DNA of 64,000 nucleotides from Sphagnum magellanicum (GCA_021904315.1 CM038912.1:26014949-26078948), one strand, 5' to 3'. Shown: positions 48,574 to 61,963, counted from the first letter of the stretch. Made by a program: numbers and translations. Notes: generated by a model not told the origin, from the letters alone.

Positions 48574-51500
48574 TGCATTGAATTCGTGGTGGTGGGCCCT
48601 TGTAATCCCAAAGGGTTTACTTCCAGAACAGAAGAGTTCACTTCCAAAACAAAAACCCAACATGGAGAAATTAGGTTGACCTATTACAGGTGGTCAGTTT
48701 TTGACATGAAGAGATTTTGACATCTAGTTTGAAATAAATTGACGTCCTGTAATTGTCCCCTTTTCCTTTTTCTTATTCCTTTGCACATTTTTCAAATCTA
48801 TGATGTGTTTATAAATAAAGTTTTGGAGGGTTGCCTCATCAATTTTAAGAAACCAAGTCGCATAAAAAACAAGAAATAATGAGCCTAGTAGATTAATAGA
48901 CTCCAACAAGAAAAAACCCTCACAACAAAACTCCCCATTGACCATACAGTTAAGCCCATAATGACATTCCCTTTTTGCCCATGCTTTTCACTTGCGCCCT
49001 GCTAAACAGGTTATTGGTCGTATGCTTGTTACAGGATAACTTCAGATGGGACTTGAGAGTCCAAATGTGACGAAAATGATTTTAAAAACCTGTCATCATT
49101 TGATGCTAAATCTCTCTTTGGATGCTAGTTAATGACACAACATGAAAAAATTGGAAAAAAAAACACTGGAACTTGCTAGATCTGCAATCTAGATCTGAAT
49201 GATCTAGTTTATCCCAGCTTTGAGGCTTGCACTAGATTCTTCTCCAGAATTGTTGTTCAAACAGAACAGCAATCTGGCTTTTTCTGAAAGCTCGACTGTC
49301 GAGGGAGGGATGGCCAGGGAGAAGCTGCTGTCCGAAGATTCTACTAAAGATGGCATGCCTGATGAAAAGAGATGGGGGATCCGGACTTGTCAGGTACTTC
49401 TTCTTCTCTGTAGCTATCCATCTAATAGTCTAGAAAATGACAAGATTAGTTTATGCAAAATGGGTACCCCAGCTCTTTGAAGTTTGCAGCACTAATAGTT
49501 CAGGCCAAAAATTATGACAAATATTTTTAGGAATAGAATTTACATGCAGCCAATGGAATGGTTGAACATGCACCCTAGATGGCTTTGTTTTTTTCCCTTT
49601 GGGGAGGGATGTGGGGATTTTTTCCCCCTCCTTTTGCAACAATGCACCATCGCTCAGGGGTGTGTGGATTTAGTTTTTTTAATAAGACTGCATTACTAAC
49701 ACATGCAAGAGTAAACTGATGTTTGATTTTGCCTTAGGCTCGTGAAATCTTGCCATATTTTATCTAGCTTTGGTTTTTCATATTACTTTTGTACAAAAGA
49801 TGGCTCTTTCCATGACAGCAAAAGTTAAGTAAAAAGACATGAAATTTCTGCCAAATTTATAAAAAAAAATTGAAGCTTTTATCATAATTGGAGTGGGAGG
49901 TTCAAATATTGATTCATAATGGATTTTTTTTATGGAAGAATTTTTGGTCATGTCGTTCATGGCAAACTTTTGTTGGGATGGTAGGATATGGTTTGAAGGA
50001 TGCAAAAGAAGAGCACTTCAAAGTTGTTGATGTTAATGTTTTTGATGCGAAGAAGAATGCTAACATTGATGAATATAATAAATTTAGTGCAATTTCTACT
50101 TTAAAATCATGTGGTGTTGTTTAGTGTCAACATAATTGACAAGGCTTTTGCATGGGTGCAAGTACTGAGTAAAAAAACATGTTCCACCTATGTTATTGGA
50201 CATGAGTCAATCCAACCAATTTTATCTTGTAGCTGCATAGGTTGTGCCTTCAAGGCAAGGAGGCATGGATTTCACTGGCACGTTCAATTTGGAAATGCAT
50301 GGTAATGCCTTCTCAAGTTTCTATGGATGATACTTGCAAATTTTTCTTTGAATGTACCGTGGGGAATCATGGTCAAGGAACTTTATATCATTTGCAAATT
50401 CATTCAAGTATGGAAACAAAAGTTTTAGAGGAGTATGTGCATTTTTTCACATGTGAAAAGGACCAAGTCTTTTAAGTTGATCATTTGTACATGTTGTATA
50501 TGTGCAAAAGGTTCAGTAAAACAATTTACTCTTAGCGGCTTGCCACTATCATAATAGAAATGTCTATATTAGGTGAGGGCTTCAAAGTTTGATGGCTTTT
50601 TGTTTTTGAGATGTGCCAATTAGAATATAACTTTTTATTTGGGTAGGTTTCCATAGTTTCTATTTTTGTGTGGTGGGCCAACCAAAATGAATGATTGTAA
50701 TTATTTTAAAAAAAAAGATAATATGCATCCCCATCTAACTAAATCAGGTCACAATAGGTAGGGTGTGGTTGGTGCTTGGAAAGCTGCCGAATTAGGATTT
50801 TCCATATTGCTGCATTTATTTCTTTTCCTATACTGTCCAATTGCATTTGTGGCCATGATCATGCGTGTTTTGGGGGGTGTGTAATGGACACTTGGAAGTG
50901 TAACTTTCTTATGTTTCCTAGAGTTCATTACATTCCCAAAATGTGCATAATCTCAAGCACAAATGTGTCTGGACAGCATCCATATTTTTCAGGGAAAATA
51001 TGAACCAGGTTAAGAGTAGACAATTAAAAAGGAAATACAGCAGTACTTCTATGCTGCCTACATTTAGGACCCTTGGTTGATGTAATGTTTGACTTGAGAG
51101 CTCAGTTCGTTAGATCATGGGCTCTGAAACCTGTGATTAGTTTTTTTTCTTTAGAAATAATTTATCTATTTAAGGGTTTGATCAAGTTATTTAGCCCAAC
51201 CAAAAATATTTTCTTTTCATAGGAATCCAGGCCATGTCTCGGTCTGCCCCCCGGTCCCCTCACCAAAAAAAGGAGGAAAATAAATAATATAATATAATAC
51301 TAACTTTAATTAAGATGTTCATAAAATATATTATGCATCACATAATCCAACTCTAAAATTAATACAAGGCACAACTCTTGAGTAACTTATTTTGAGTTCC
51401 CTCAAGAGTTTCCATTCTCACTTTACATTACACTTGACAACCCAGGTCCACATAAAGTCTTTTTGGGATTTCCATGGGACAATGTTTGGATGAACTTCAA

Positions 51501-53318
51501 GGGCTTTCAAAAATTCCATGATCATGGGTATTCAGTCGAGTGTAAAGTGCCCTTGACTCATTCAACAAAAAGAAAAACAAGTTGGAAAGTACAAGAAAAA
51601 CAAAGGTGCATTAAGGATTAGTTCAACTATTAGTTGCAAAATTTAAATATTCATTCTTTTGTTGGACAATACAACTCAATCTTAGGTGTGATGTTTTCCA
51701 TGTGTGTGGACACTTATGATCTAAGGTTAAGTCCGTTGAAGAATAAATATTCAACTAGAGGAAAACCAAAAAGCCATTAACCCGCAAAGGTCAGACCTAA
51801 ACAACAAGAAAAAAAATATATATCTTTTTTTTGATTTTTTTGCTAACCTATTTTCTCTTACTATATCATATTATATAGAGTACAATGATGTTTGGTCTGC
51901 TTGTATTAAATTCATAATTGATTCATGGCCACAATGCACACCATCACAACAAATTTGTCAAATAAGGGATTAAAGTTGGATGTTGAGTAACTAGCTTGGA
52001 TAATGCCACATATTTGGATGTAACTTAATGAACCTGCTTAACATTTAATTATTTTGACCTTCAAATGATGGGTCATGTGGTCTTTATAAGGGTACATCTT
52101 TATGGTTAATTCACATTCCAAGTTTGGAACCACTTGATTATGTAGAATATTCGTTCATAACATGTTGAAAATTAAGTTTCATTTTGGCCTTTTCCTAATT
52201 TTATGGTCACCATTTCCACCAAAAATTAAACCATTTGTGTAACCAATTTCTAGTCAAAACATTACATGGATTATTATAGTTCAAAGTAAACCATGTTGAA
52301 GTTTGAACCCACTTTAATTTAGCATTGATGAATTGTTAAACAATGTCAAATGTTGCAAGGAAGCAAGTATTTCAAGCATGACTTTAGGAAGCTTAGTCTT
52401 GACTTCACCCAATATCAAACATCCAATTTTAGTTGGAGGCAAAGTATTTTAAATTATGTGCAATTGTACCATGTTACATCTTCATGAAGGTGGTATTAAA
52501 TTCCTATGAAGTGTGGAAAAAATAGCAACAAGCATACCCGGAATTAATAATCTCAAGAACTGCCCATCTATTCAAGGAAACTTTAACTTTACAGCTTGTT
52601 CCCAATCCTTCAATAAATGCATGTAAAAGTGATTCAATTTTCAACTTCAAGTATGGTAATTGTTCCAAGGTGGACTAGTAACTGCAGTCTATGACAATTT
52701 TCTATTATATTGCTATGAACACCATTGTTGTCAAGTTTAATAACCAATAAATAGAGTTCCATTTAATCCAAAACAAAAGAAAGAAAAATCAATATACAAA
52801 TCTGCATAATTTTGAAATCAAGATCAGAAATCAATTGCAAGGCAGGCTGCCTTGACTCAGTTCCCAAGTCATGTCCACAGCTACCACTACCTTTGTTTCC
52901 CTTGATAGGGGTACCAGCAGAGTTTTTGTGTTTCATATTTGTGATGTAGCTGAAATGGTGGTCATCCATAATACAATTTTAGCCTAATTTCGTGATAAAA
53001 AGGATAACATTAAAGTAGAAAAGGTTAAGGTTCCTTCACATTTTTGGCTATATGCTAGAACCCAATAGAGAAATCTGGCGACATTTCACAAAAAAAGAAC
53101 TGTAGAAAATTTGGCAACTGGAAAACATACTTTGCAAAAAAAAGAAAAAAAAGCCAATTCGCTAAATGTAGTCCCGAAAAAAAAGGCTTGGTTCCAGAGA
53201 GGGTTTTTACAGTATTGAAAACACAATTTACCATAATTATTGAAAACATCATGAGTTTTGTGTGAACAATCCCCAGTCCAGGGATGGTGCCCTTGATAAC
53301 ACACAAATTCTAGCAAGG
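48574..53318. other. Gene-poor DNA with weak exon-like fragments
   Basis: A possible orphan first exon lies near 49310-49398 (starting MAREKLLSEDSTKDGMPDEK, then CAG|GTACTT), but I found no continuation. ORFs at 49888-50124, 50111-50305 and 50242-50475 (+) look like pieces of one degraded protein in shifting frames (KDAKEEHFKVVDVNVFDAKK; CTVGNHGQGTLYHLQIHSS), which I do not recognise. The rest is AT-rich with no gene. The last part (52.9-53.3 kb) is probably the 3' UTR of the LRR gene. Confidence 0.35.
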
Positions 53319-54389
53319 TCAGAGCTTGTGCTTGGTTTTGCAAGGAGGGAGGGGATCATCACAGAGCCCAGGGTTGCCCGGTCTGAAGGTGTCAACACCA
53401 TTATATAAGAAGGGACCGCCATAGGGGATGGGGCCAGACAAGAAATTGCGATTTAAGCTTATGGCATCTAGATTCGCCAGTTGCGTGTTCCACATGGGTG
53501 GAATGATACCTGTGAGCCTGTTGTTTGCAAGATTGAGATCACCCAAATTGACAATGTCGCCAATCGATGCGGGCATGGAGCCTGAGAACTTGTTGTTGGA
53601 GAGATCGAGAACACTAAGTTTGCTGAGCTTGCCAAGGGTGGAAGGCAACGGCCCACTGAATTCGTTGGTTGAGATTTCCAGGTCTTCCAGTTGCGCTAAG
53701 TTGCCGATGAGAGGAGACAAAGGCCCGCTCATATGATTGTGTATCAAGAAGAGAGCATTGAGGTTGGTCAGCTGGTAAAGTGAATCCGGAATGCTGCCAC
53801 TGAGAGATGCACTACCGAAATCAATGTAGGTCAGCGAAGGTCCAATGTCCCCAAGGGAACTTGGAATTGATCCCGTGATGCGGTTCTCTCCCAAGCTCAA
53901 AGTTTGGAGCTTCTTCAAGTTTCCTATCGTGGAAGGAATCGTTCCTGTGAGCTTGTTGGTGCTGAGGAAGAGATGAACAAGGTCAATGAGGTTTCCTATC
54001 GCTGACGGAATCGTTCCCGTTAGGTTCTGCATCTGGCTGAGGTCGAGCACTTGAAGCTGGGGAAGATCAATGAACCAGCTTCCCAAGTGCCCGGTCAAGA
54101 AGACCCCTGTGTTCACCGGGGGATTTGGGTTCAAGTTTACAGAGATCACATGGCCCTTGCTATTGCAGCCAACGTAATCCCAGTTGCAGCAGTCCGTGTG
54201 GGGGAGCCAGTTCGCCAGCAACCGCGCGGGGTCTTCTTTGATCCCAGCCTTGAACGAAAGTAGCGCTGCGCTTTCAGCTGGCAAACACTGCACCGTAGAC
54301 GCATCGGCAGCTTGGATCTGCAAGTATGATGCAAGAATAAAACCCAAGACAACTAGAAATCCCAAGCTAATTTCTGACAACTTCCCCAT
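53319..54389 (-). CDS. Secreted leucine-rich-repeat protein, DRT100/PGIP-like
   Basis: Single exon, 356 aa from Met 54389; an in-frame Met at 54449 would add 20 residues but would put a charged stretch before the signal peptide. Residues 1-28 form a signal peptide (LSEISLGFLVVLGFILASYL). An LRRNT_2-type cap follows (AESAALLSFKAGI, then LLANWLPHTDCCNWDYVGC), then nine plant extracellular LRRs of the LxxLxxLxLxxNxLTGxIPxxIGN type, then a C-terminal cap with NPGLCDDPLPPC. There is no transmembrane segment or kinase. It is the right size and layout for the DRT100/polygalacturonase-inhibitor-like family, probably apoplastic. The biochemical role of DRT100-like proteins is poorly defined; none is claimed here. 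The frame is intact. Confidence 0.9.
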   Translation of the reverse strand: MGKLSEISLGFLVVLGFILASYLQIQAADASTVQCLPAESAALLSFKAGIKEDPARLLANWLPHTDCCNWDYVGCNSKGHVISVNLNPNPPVNTGVFLTGHLGSWFIDLPQLQVLDLSQMQNLTGTIPSAIGNLIDLVHLFLSTNKLTGTIPSTIGNLKKLQTLSLGENRITGSIPSSLGDIGPSLTYIDFGSASLSGSIPDSLYQLTNLNALFLIHNHMSGPLSPLIGNLAQLEDLEISTNEFSGPLPSTLGKLSKLSVLDLSNNKFSGSMPASIGDIVNLGDLNLANNRLTGIIPPMWNTQLANLDAISLNRNFLSGPIPYGGPFLYNGVDTFRPGNPGLCDDPLPPCKTKHKL

Positions 54390-55115
54390 ATTTGAGCAGA
54401 TCTTTATCAATCTAAACCAAAGTTTTGCAGTGAGCTGATCTAGTTCCAAAGTACCTCAAACTCTTACATCACTATCAGAAGCTTGCAGGGTGGTGTGAGA
54501 ATTAATGCAGCTGGTGAGGAGAAATTTAGACCTGGAGGGGAGTGTGAAGATCTGTGAGGGGAAGATATGGGGCAAGTATAAATACAGGTCTTCTGACAAA
54601 GGGACGCAGAGCTCTGATATGCCAGACTTGACTTTGGAAACACATTTAATGCAGAGGTACCCACAGTCAGCAGAGATAAGGAGTGAAGCTGTCATGCAGT
54701 TTCTTTTTTAAGAAGCCTGACTATCATTAGCCTAGTTGCGTTGTTTTGTCTAGCTCTGCACTCACAGCCTACAGGGTTACGAAAGAGGGCGCCGAATCCC
54801 AATTGACAATGGCAAAGCTTATTTCAGCAAGCTGTGAACTTTGGAACACCTCTTTTCTGAGAGAGATTGACTATCATTATGTAGTTGGGTTTGTTTTGTC
54901 TTTGTGTGCAGTGTGCACTCATGGTGTGAGACAAGGGATCTCTAGTCAACGCCAGAGCATGATACCTATTTGCTCATATAATAGAGATATCTAAACGATT
55001 ATAGTATAAGTTGACACGCTTCATGTGACTGGTGGAGGGTTCGGTTCTTAGTGGTTCCCTTTCCTACGGGTCGCCTGCCTCTTTTGGGCTGTTTGCTTGC
55101 CTGGACGTCGGTCCT

Positions 55116-55201
55116 TGCCCCTTGTTTCTTGTTCTCTCCCTTTCTTGGGTGCTTCATTTGCCCCTTGTTTCTTGTTCTCTCCCTTTCTTGGGTGCTTCAT
55201 T
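55116..55201. repeat. Perfect 43-bp tandem duplication
   Basis: The unit starts TGCCCCTTGTTTCTTG and ends GGGTGCTTCATT, present at 55116-55158 and again at 55159-55201. It is C/T-rich and lies in non-coding DNA. Confidence 0.9.
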
Positions 55202-56694
55202 TTTTATCAAGTTTGGCAGGGTTTCATCACATTATAGTATAGTACACTAGTATAAGACTGTGCTGTTGACCCAAGTGTGAACTGGATTACTCAACTAATT
55301 TTTTTCCTTTCAAAACCATTTTTTGGTAATTTAATTGAATTCCCAATGACAAAAACTACTCAAAATTCAGTGTCTCCTGCACCTTAGGTCTAAAGATTTT
55401 TTGAATCCTAATCATGATCTGCTGCACCTTCATTGAATCCTAATCATGGAGGGACTTTCCAATAATATCAAGAGCATGCCCAAATTCCCTTTAGTTTTTA
55501 TTTAAATGAATTTTCAGTTTAAAGGATTGTTCAATATTCAATAACTTTTTCACCATAGGTTGATGCATTATCTGTGTAAATCTTCCCAATGGATAAGTTT
55601 TTCTTTTAGGAGTTTGTGTGTTTGTAGGCAAAGTGGTGATCATCCCTAAGAAGATTTAGCCAAATGTGGCTATAAACCAAATATGAAGTAGAAATGTTTA
55701 ACCATGCTTCTATATACTTTTAGCTACACACTGAAAACAAAATGTAGAAAACTGGCGATTTTGGTCTCTTTTCTCTCACCTCTGACCAGGTTTTGTTTTT
55801 CAAATTTGTGAGGCAGATGTACTAGCGATCCTCCAGAAGAGGTCTGACCAATTTTGGCTATAGGCAGAGAGCAAAGTAGAATTTATATGGAACCCTGATA
55901 TATTTTTGCAACATACTAGGAGCTCTGGTCTAAATCTGGCAAATTGAGCGTTTTTTTTCCTCCAAATATGGTGACTTTATGCCATTTTTTTTCCCCAAAA
56001 AAACCTTTGCAAGGTTCATAGCCTCCTTTTTTCTTTTGGGTTGCCAAGTGGCAAAATTTCGCCCAAAATAATAACACAGCTTCTGATAATTGAAAGCCTT
56101 CAAAATCACTTTATTTTTTAATAGGAAAATAAAACCATATTTGACTTGGATGTCAACTCATCCAAAATCCAAAGAGTAGGAGGAGGGAGATCTGCCCAGG
56201 CACATACCCCCCTCACAGTATATCTCCTGACCCCACCTACTTTGAAGACTTTTTGTTTTTTTCCCTCTTTCAGTTAGCCAGTCCTTGGGGTAAAATTTTG
56301 GAAATGGTTTGGTTGCAGAACTGTTACCAATAATATCTGTTTAACAAGGTATCACAAACACGCTGGCCCTGCCAATAGATAAGATATTGTACATCTACCT
56401 ACTGTGTTCACACTCGGAACACCAAAAACATCCATTCCAATTTAAACAGTCTAAACACTTTCACCCAAGAAACCGGTTCACCTAATGTGAAACCGGTTCT
56501 AATAAGCTAAAACTTCCAAAAGTTGGATCCAATGCGATCGTCCCTGTCCCTGTGGGGGCAGAGCCCAATAAAATAAGGTGGGAAATTAAACAAGACATTG
56601 TATGGGCCCTTCTTGGGTTTAAAATCCATGATGGACCTTAGAAGAGCCTCAAAAATGTTCCTTACCTTATGTAAAGAAGATTAAAAAATTGGAT

Positions 56695-56800
56695 CCTTAC
56701 AAAAGTGGAAGGTCCTTTCCTCAGATTGAAAGTTTCTTATTAAACCACAAAGGAACTTTGCATCAATTTGTGTAAGAAAGGACCTTCCACTTTTGTAAGG
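56695..56800. repeat. Inverted repeat with 24-bp perfect arms
   Basis: The left arm 56695-56718 (CCTTACAAAAGTGGAAGGTC + CTTT) is the exact reverse complement of 56777-56800, with a 58-nt spacer. Imperfect pairing continues beyond the arms on both sides. It could be a MITE remnant or a transcribed hairpin. Confidence 0.8.
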
Positions 56801-57904
56801 TCCTAATCAATCCTTTCAAAGGCTTTTAGGGCAATTTTTTTCCAAATTCTTTTTTTTGAAAAACCTTAGTAGGAGTGGCAGCGTCAAAAATTTATCCTCA
56901 TGTCCATGAAATTTCACACCCAAGGAAATGCTGAATGAAAGGTGACTGAAAATAAAAAGGAATTTTTAAAAAAGTTGTAATGGGCACCCATGTTAGGGGC
57001 TTCACAAGTTTCAGGCTTGAGCCCCTCTAGGAACTGCTGACACGTGGGTGAAACCTCACCCTAAAGGCTGATTCACACTTGCTGATACACTATTTTTTTT
57101 TAAAAACAAATGTTAGTTGATTGGTAAATTACAGGATTTTACTATCTATGGATAATTTGGTTAATTAATTTTTATGTTTTACTTATTTAGTTATTTTCTA
57201 TCTATGTTCACACATGAACTAAAATATTACATAAGTAAAGTAACAAAACCCTAACAGACTATCACCATTCAAGGTGACATCAAAATGATAAGCCTTAACT
57301 TACCTACCTTCTATTTTGTCCTTCACTATTGTGCATTGCCTTCCAAAGCTAATGATGAAGTTTCATGGCCAAAAGCTTCGAGGCCAAAATAATCAACACT
57401 ATGAATGGGAGGTTAGCAATTGCTGCAAAAGCATAAAAGTGTAATGAATGGAAATTTAGGGCAATCATTGTAGAAGAAAGACAATGTTCTAGAAGCTTGG
57501 TGATGTTTTTTTTTCTTCCTCTTGCACATTTTCAATTGCAGTGCATTTTTGCTACTGTGTGTTTTGGTTGCCATGAGCATGAGAAGTTCCAACGTTTCTG
57601 AACTTTTCATGATTTTTTGTTTTCACTTGTCACAATGAATCACACATTGAGATGCTTCCTTTTATTGATGTTCGTTTAAGTGGTTTTGCAAATGGAAGAT
57701 TTGATCAAGCATGGCTACAAAGACATTGAACTTCACAAATTAACATCTTTTCCAAGTTATGAAATCTAGTTCATCTTTGAATCAATGCACAACAAATAAT
57801 TCTTCACTTGTTTTAGATGTCTTGTATTTATGATTTCATGGGCAACTAGGAACTTGGTGATTGGGTAAAGGTTAGATCAACCACTTGGTATTCACATTTT
57901 TTGA

Positions 57905-58906
57905 TAATGCAATATGATGATTGTTGTTGGATTGAGTGTTTTCGTGTGAACAAACAATATGTGCAACAATTGACGATGAAACTAAAGCCAATGATGGACA
58001 AGAAGAACAAAAAATTCAATTTGCAATGCTTGTGAGTATTCGTGTGGCATGCAATTTATACAAGTTGGCTCATGCATTTCAATGTTTTCATTGTCTAAAC
58101 TTTTTGTCATCGGGAAATATATTATGCATTTGGTGCTACATGAATTTGTGTGTGCTATGAATGTTGTGTTCAAGATTCAACTCAAGTGACATGTTGGAGA
58201 TGATTTAGTTGATGTCATGACCAAATTCAAAAACCTTTGTAGCTTGCCTTCAATCCATGGCACCATCAATGCTACATAGGTCCATTTACAAAAGCCAAAA
58301 GGTGAAAATTTTCTTGCAGTTGATTTCTACTCATTCAAGTTTAAAGGATACAACATTCAAATGCAAGCAATCATTGATCATTGCAAGAGGTTCCAAGACG
58401 TCTTTGTTAGTGTTTTTGGGTCAATGAATGATGTTTGAATCTTGCGGATATATTATCTGTATCATTGAACGACTAAAGGAAACCAATTTGTAACTGAACA
58501 TGGACAAGGGATTAGGCCATACATTCTTGGCAATAAGGGGTATCCTTTTTTGCCTTGGTTGATGGTGCCTCACAAGCAAGTTGGCGTTTGTCATACTATT
58601 CTTGAAACGTTGTTCAACCAACAATTGTCTTGTAGTAGGAGTATTGTGGAAAATTCCTTTGGGATTTTGAAACAAATGTTTTGAGAAATATTGCTCAAAA
58701 CAAGCCTAGATATCCTTTTCTTACCTAATGTTGTCATTTGTTGCAATATGTTACACAACTTCATCATGAATGGGAAGGATGAGGATATTGAAACTCTCAT
58801 GGCCCAATTAGATATTGAAAATGATCATCTAGGTGCAAGTGTAGGAACAAGGATGAGGGAAAAAACACAAGTAGACATGCATGATGAAGTTAAACAAGCT
58901 TTATGA
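57905..58906 (+). pseudogene. PIF/Harbinger (HARBI1-like, DDE_4) transposase relic
   Basis: The N-terminal piece reads WIECFRVNKQYVQQL near 57930. The nuclease-like core follows in pieces: SLPSIHGTINAT, IQMQAIIDHCKRFQDVFV, GSMNDV, GIRPYILGNKGYPFLPWLM, RSIVENSFGILKQMF and VVICCNMLHNFIMNG. This order and these motifs are typical of plant Harbinger nucleases. At least one frame change (before 58170) and several in-frame stops inactivate it. I could not define terminal inverted repeats or a TTA/TAA target duplication. The tail (58691-58906) is acidic and open to a TGA. Confidence 0.85.
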
Positions 58907-61900
58907 GATGATGAACTATCTAGAATTGCACAAAGAACATAATTAAAACAATAGTTTGGAAATCATAGGCCTCAAATTCGAAGGCATTGATAGCATCAAG
59001 CTTTATTTCTTTGTTATAATTCACATGGAAACAAGAATTCTTGAGACATTGCTAAACTGAAAAACATTCAAGATTAAATTTAGAGGTTTGAATTTTTTCG
59101 AATCTATCTACATCATTGCCAATCAACCTTTCATTTTTTCAATTCTACTCTTCACCATCATCTTTTGTGTTTACTTTTGGATTTGCATTGTCAAATGAAG
59201 AATCTGACAATAGCTGCACATATGGAGGCATCTTGGCTTTGTCTTATAGAAAAGCATGGCACATTACTACACTCATACTTGCCAAAACATTTACAAGGTT
59301 CTTGTTTGTCTAATGCACTTTCCTATCTTTGGCCTTCAAATACTGAAGTTGTTCTTTGGTAATGTGTTGGTGGACCTTGTTGCGACACTTTTTAATTTTC
59401 AAATGAATGACACTCATGCGTTCCATGATGTTAATTATGACTTTGCTATTCTTGTATGTAGTTTCCAACATTAAGGAAAATACATTTGATTGTTTTCACT
59501 TTACATGTACTCCCAGGAGCTAATGGAGTTGTTGGATTGCTTACAAGTGTTAATGGAATGTCAATTGAAAGATTCACAAAATTGACGTGCAAATTACTTT
59601 GGTTCAATTGCAACAAATCCTCTAGGTATATGGAATTTGCCTAACTCTTTCATACATTTGCATTTGGATTTGTAGCTTCATTTCCATGATCTTCAACCAC
59701 ATAATCCTTTTTGAGAAGGTCTTGCATCAGAAATGTCTAAGGTGCAATAAAACCTTTTGTATATGGTCATGTTATAGGTGGTGTGTGAACTATATTTCCT
59801 TCAACATGAATATTTCTCATGTGTCTTGGTGCATGATCAACCTCTCTCCATGGAATGCTTGAATAATGTCATAAAATTCTCGATTGATTTGCCTTGGAAG
59901 ATGGTGGCAGTCTATATTTCTTCCATGGTGAAAGTTGTTGTCATAATAACATCATGTCATTTCTAATTACAAAATCAATGTGACTTCACTTATTCAATTA
60001 GTTGTTTTGATAATAAATATTCATTGTGACTGATTTTTAGTTGCCAAATGTAGTTGCAAAATGCAATTTTTCTATTAATGATATTGGTTTAGGTTTTTTT
60101 TTTTCCATTTTTTTACAATTGGAGCATTTAAGACCCTTCACCCAATTTAGTATTTTCCTTGTCATGGCAATGAAAGAATTGTTGTTATTTTTCATGTCAT
60201 TCCACCCCCTCAATGATGTGTTGTACAAAATAATCACTTGATTTTGGTGCCAAAAAATGAAAAAGACCTGATGAATGGAAAAGAAGAACACATGAAAAAA
60301 ATAAACATACATGTTTTGTAGAATTTTCAACCTTGTTATTCAACATTTGCAAAAGAATTGGAAATGATCTAGCCATGATTTAACACTAATGTCCAAGATG
60401 TGTGTTTACACCTTCCTATGGATAAACATTATTTTGGTTATTTCCCCTCCCATAAATAAAACTTCAAAAAATTACTTGGCACAAAATTCAATAATCACAC
60501 ATTATGGCATCTTGCCACATGGCATGCCATGTTAGCATCACAAAATCATGAATTGTAATTATTCACTAAAAAGTTGCAAAAGCCAATACAATTTTTTTAT
60601 TTAATTTAAAACGATTATATATATATATATAACATATTTGCATTAAAAATCATCAAGTTGTCATATCGACTACAATTGCAAAACCATGGCACCACAATGT
60701 CTTTTGCAACTATGGTCATTAACATGACCATGTAGTTACAATTGTAGTTTAAAAAAACATTAGTCATTTTGTTAACCAATCATAAAACCCAAAATGTGTT
60801 GTAGTCTCCCAAGCCCTCCGCAATGGAAGGCCAAAAGTTCTGCATAGAGGGTCATATGTGTGCTCTCAAAAATTCCAACCAAGGAGCACGAAGATCCCAA
60901 AACGCATGTTACAATGTTCACACCATCTCCAATCTCGACTTTTCGGTGGTGATAAATAATAGTATTGTCCACTTTGTTTGCAACCCACCTTTGTTTCACG
61001 TATCACACAACTATCACCCAAAATAAAAAAAAGACACAACCAACTTATGTTCACTACAAATAGACTCCATTTTCATTACAAAAATTTATTATGTCTAAAT
61101 TTGTTTTTAAAACTTAAGTACGCCAACATAAAGTCGATTGAAAGAAATACTTAAGGCTTTCCTTTGAAATAAAATTCAATAAAAGATAAAAAGGAGACCA
61201 AAAAGGTAGTCTTGTTCATATATTGATTGGTTATGTACTTTGTGAAGTGTATAATGAAACTTGAAGGCAAGTAAAGGCTGACCAAGCCTACAATGTTTAG
61301 CTAGTCTTTTTGGATGATCAGCCACACTGGGACTAAGACACAACCTAGGCTCCTATGGGAGGCAACAATGGGAAATTTTGGACAAAGGTCAAAAGTAAAA
61401 AAAATCAATTAGACAAACCAATAAAAGACAAAGCAATTACATAAGTTTTATGGCTACACAAATTATTGATGATACTCCTAAAACTAAAGGAAAATAAAGT
61501 GGTATAAATGATATTCTGAAATCGCTTAATTCATAATATGGTAAAGTGGCTCCCAAAGAAGGTTTTATGGAAGGTTTCAAGGAAAGCTGGAAGAGTAAGG
61601 GTGCAACTTCGTAGCTTGCCAAGTACAGTAAACCTTCAAAGAAGAGGGCACTTGTATATTTGGATAGGAACCAACTTAATTTACATAGCAAATCAAGGTC
61701 CAAGGATGAGATTCTTGCAAATAGTTGACTAGTTTTCCTCAACACTTATCCTTGCAACCCTTGCACCCTAAACCCTAAAAACCCTAAATGTGCATTAATA
61801 GAATAACCACTAATATGCACATTTAGCATTAAAAATTATCTACAAATAGACTAGTATTACCTAGCTAGTTGAGGGCAATATTGAAGGTTACTCTTACAAT

Positions 61901-61963
61901 ATAAACTATACTAATTTGTCATCACTTTTTATAGGGGAAGTAAAAAACCTATACATGTGATCT
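58907..61963. other. AT-rich gene-free DNA
   Basis: Short ORFs only. The part to about 60 kb may be degraded transposon sequence beyond the Harbinger relic. An (AT)n tract lies near 60616-60630. Confidence 0.4.
61766..61788. repeat. Interstitial telomere-like motif, (CCCTAAA)3
   Basis: CCCTAAACCCTAAA, then AA, then CCCTAAA: three plant-type telomere units in intergenic DNA. Confidence 0.8.

Larger units (their letters stand above)
54390..57904. other. Gene-free DNA upstream of the LRR gene
   Basis: The first few hundred bases are the likely promoter and 5' UTR of the LRR gene. A diverged repeat of about 60 bp (GACTATCATTA...GTTGTTTTGTCT) occurs near 54718 and 54869. The remainder is AT-rich, with a 43-bp tandem duplication (55116-55201) and an inverted repeat (56695-56800). 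No gene is supported. Confidence 0.45.

Noticed and set aside
54577..54584. Perfect TATAAATA near the LRR gene
   Set aside because: It reads on the + strand, whereas the gene is on the - strand, and it is about 190 bp before the ATG. The - strand reading TATTTATA is a poor TATA box.
61437..61745. 102-codon - strand ORF and an overlapping + strand ORF
   Set aside because: Neither frame has recognisable similarity, splice context or start context. Both could be chance in non-coding DNA.
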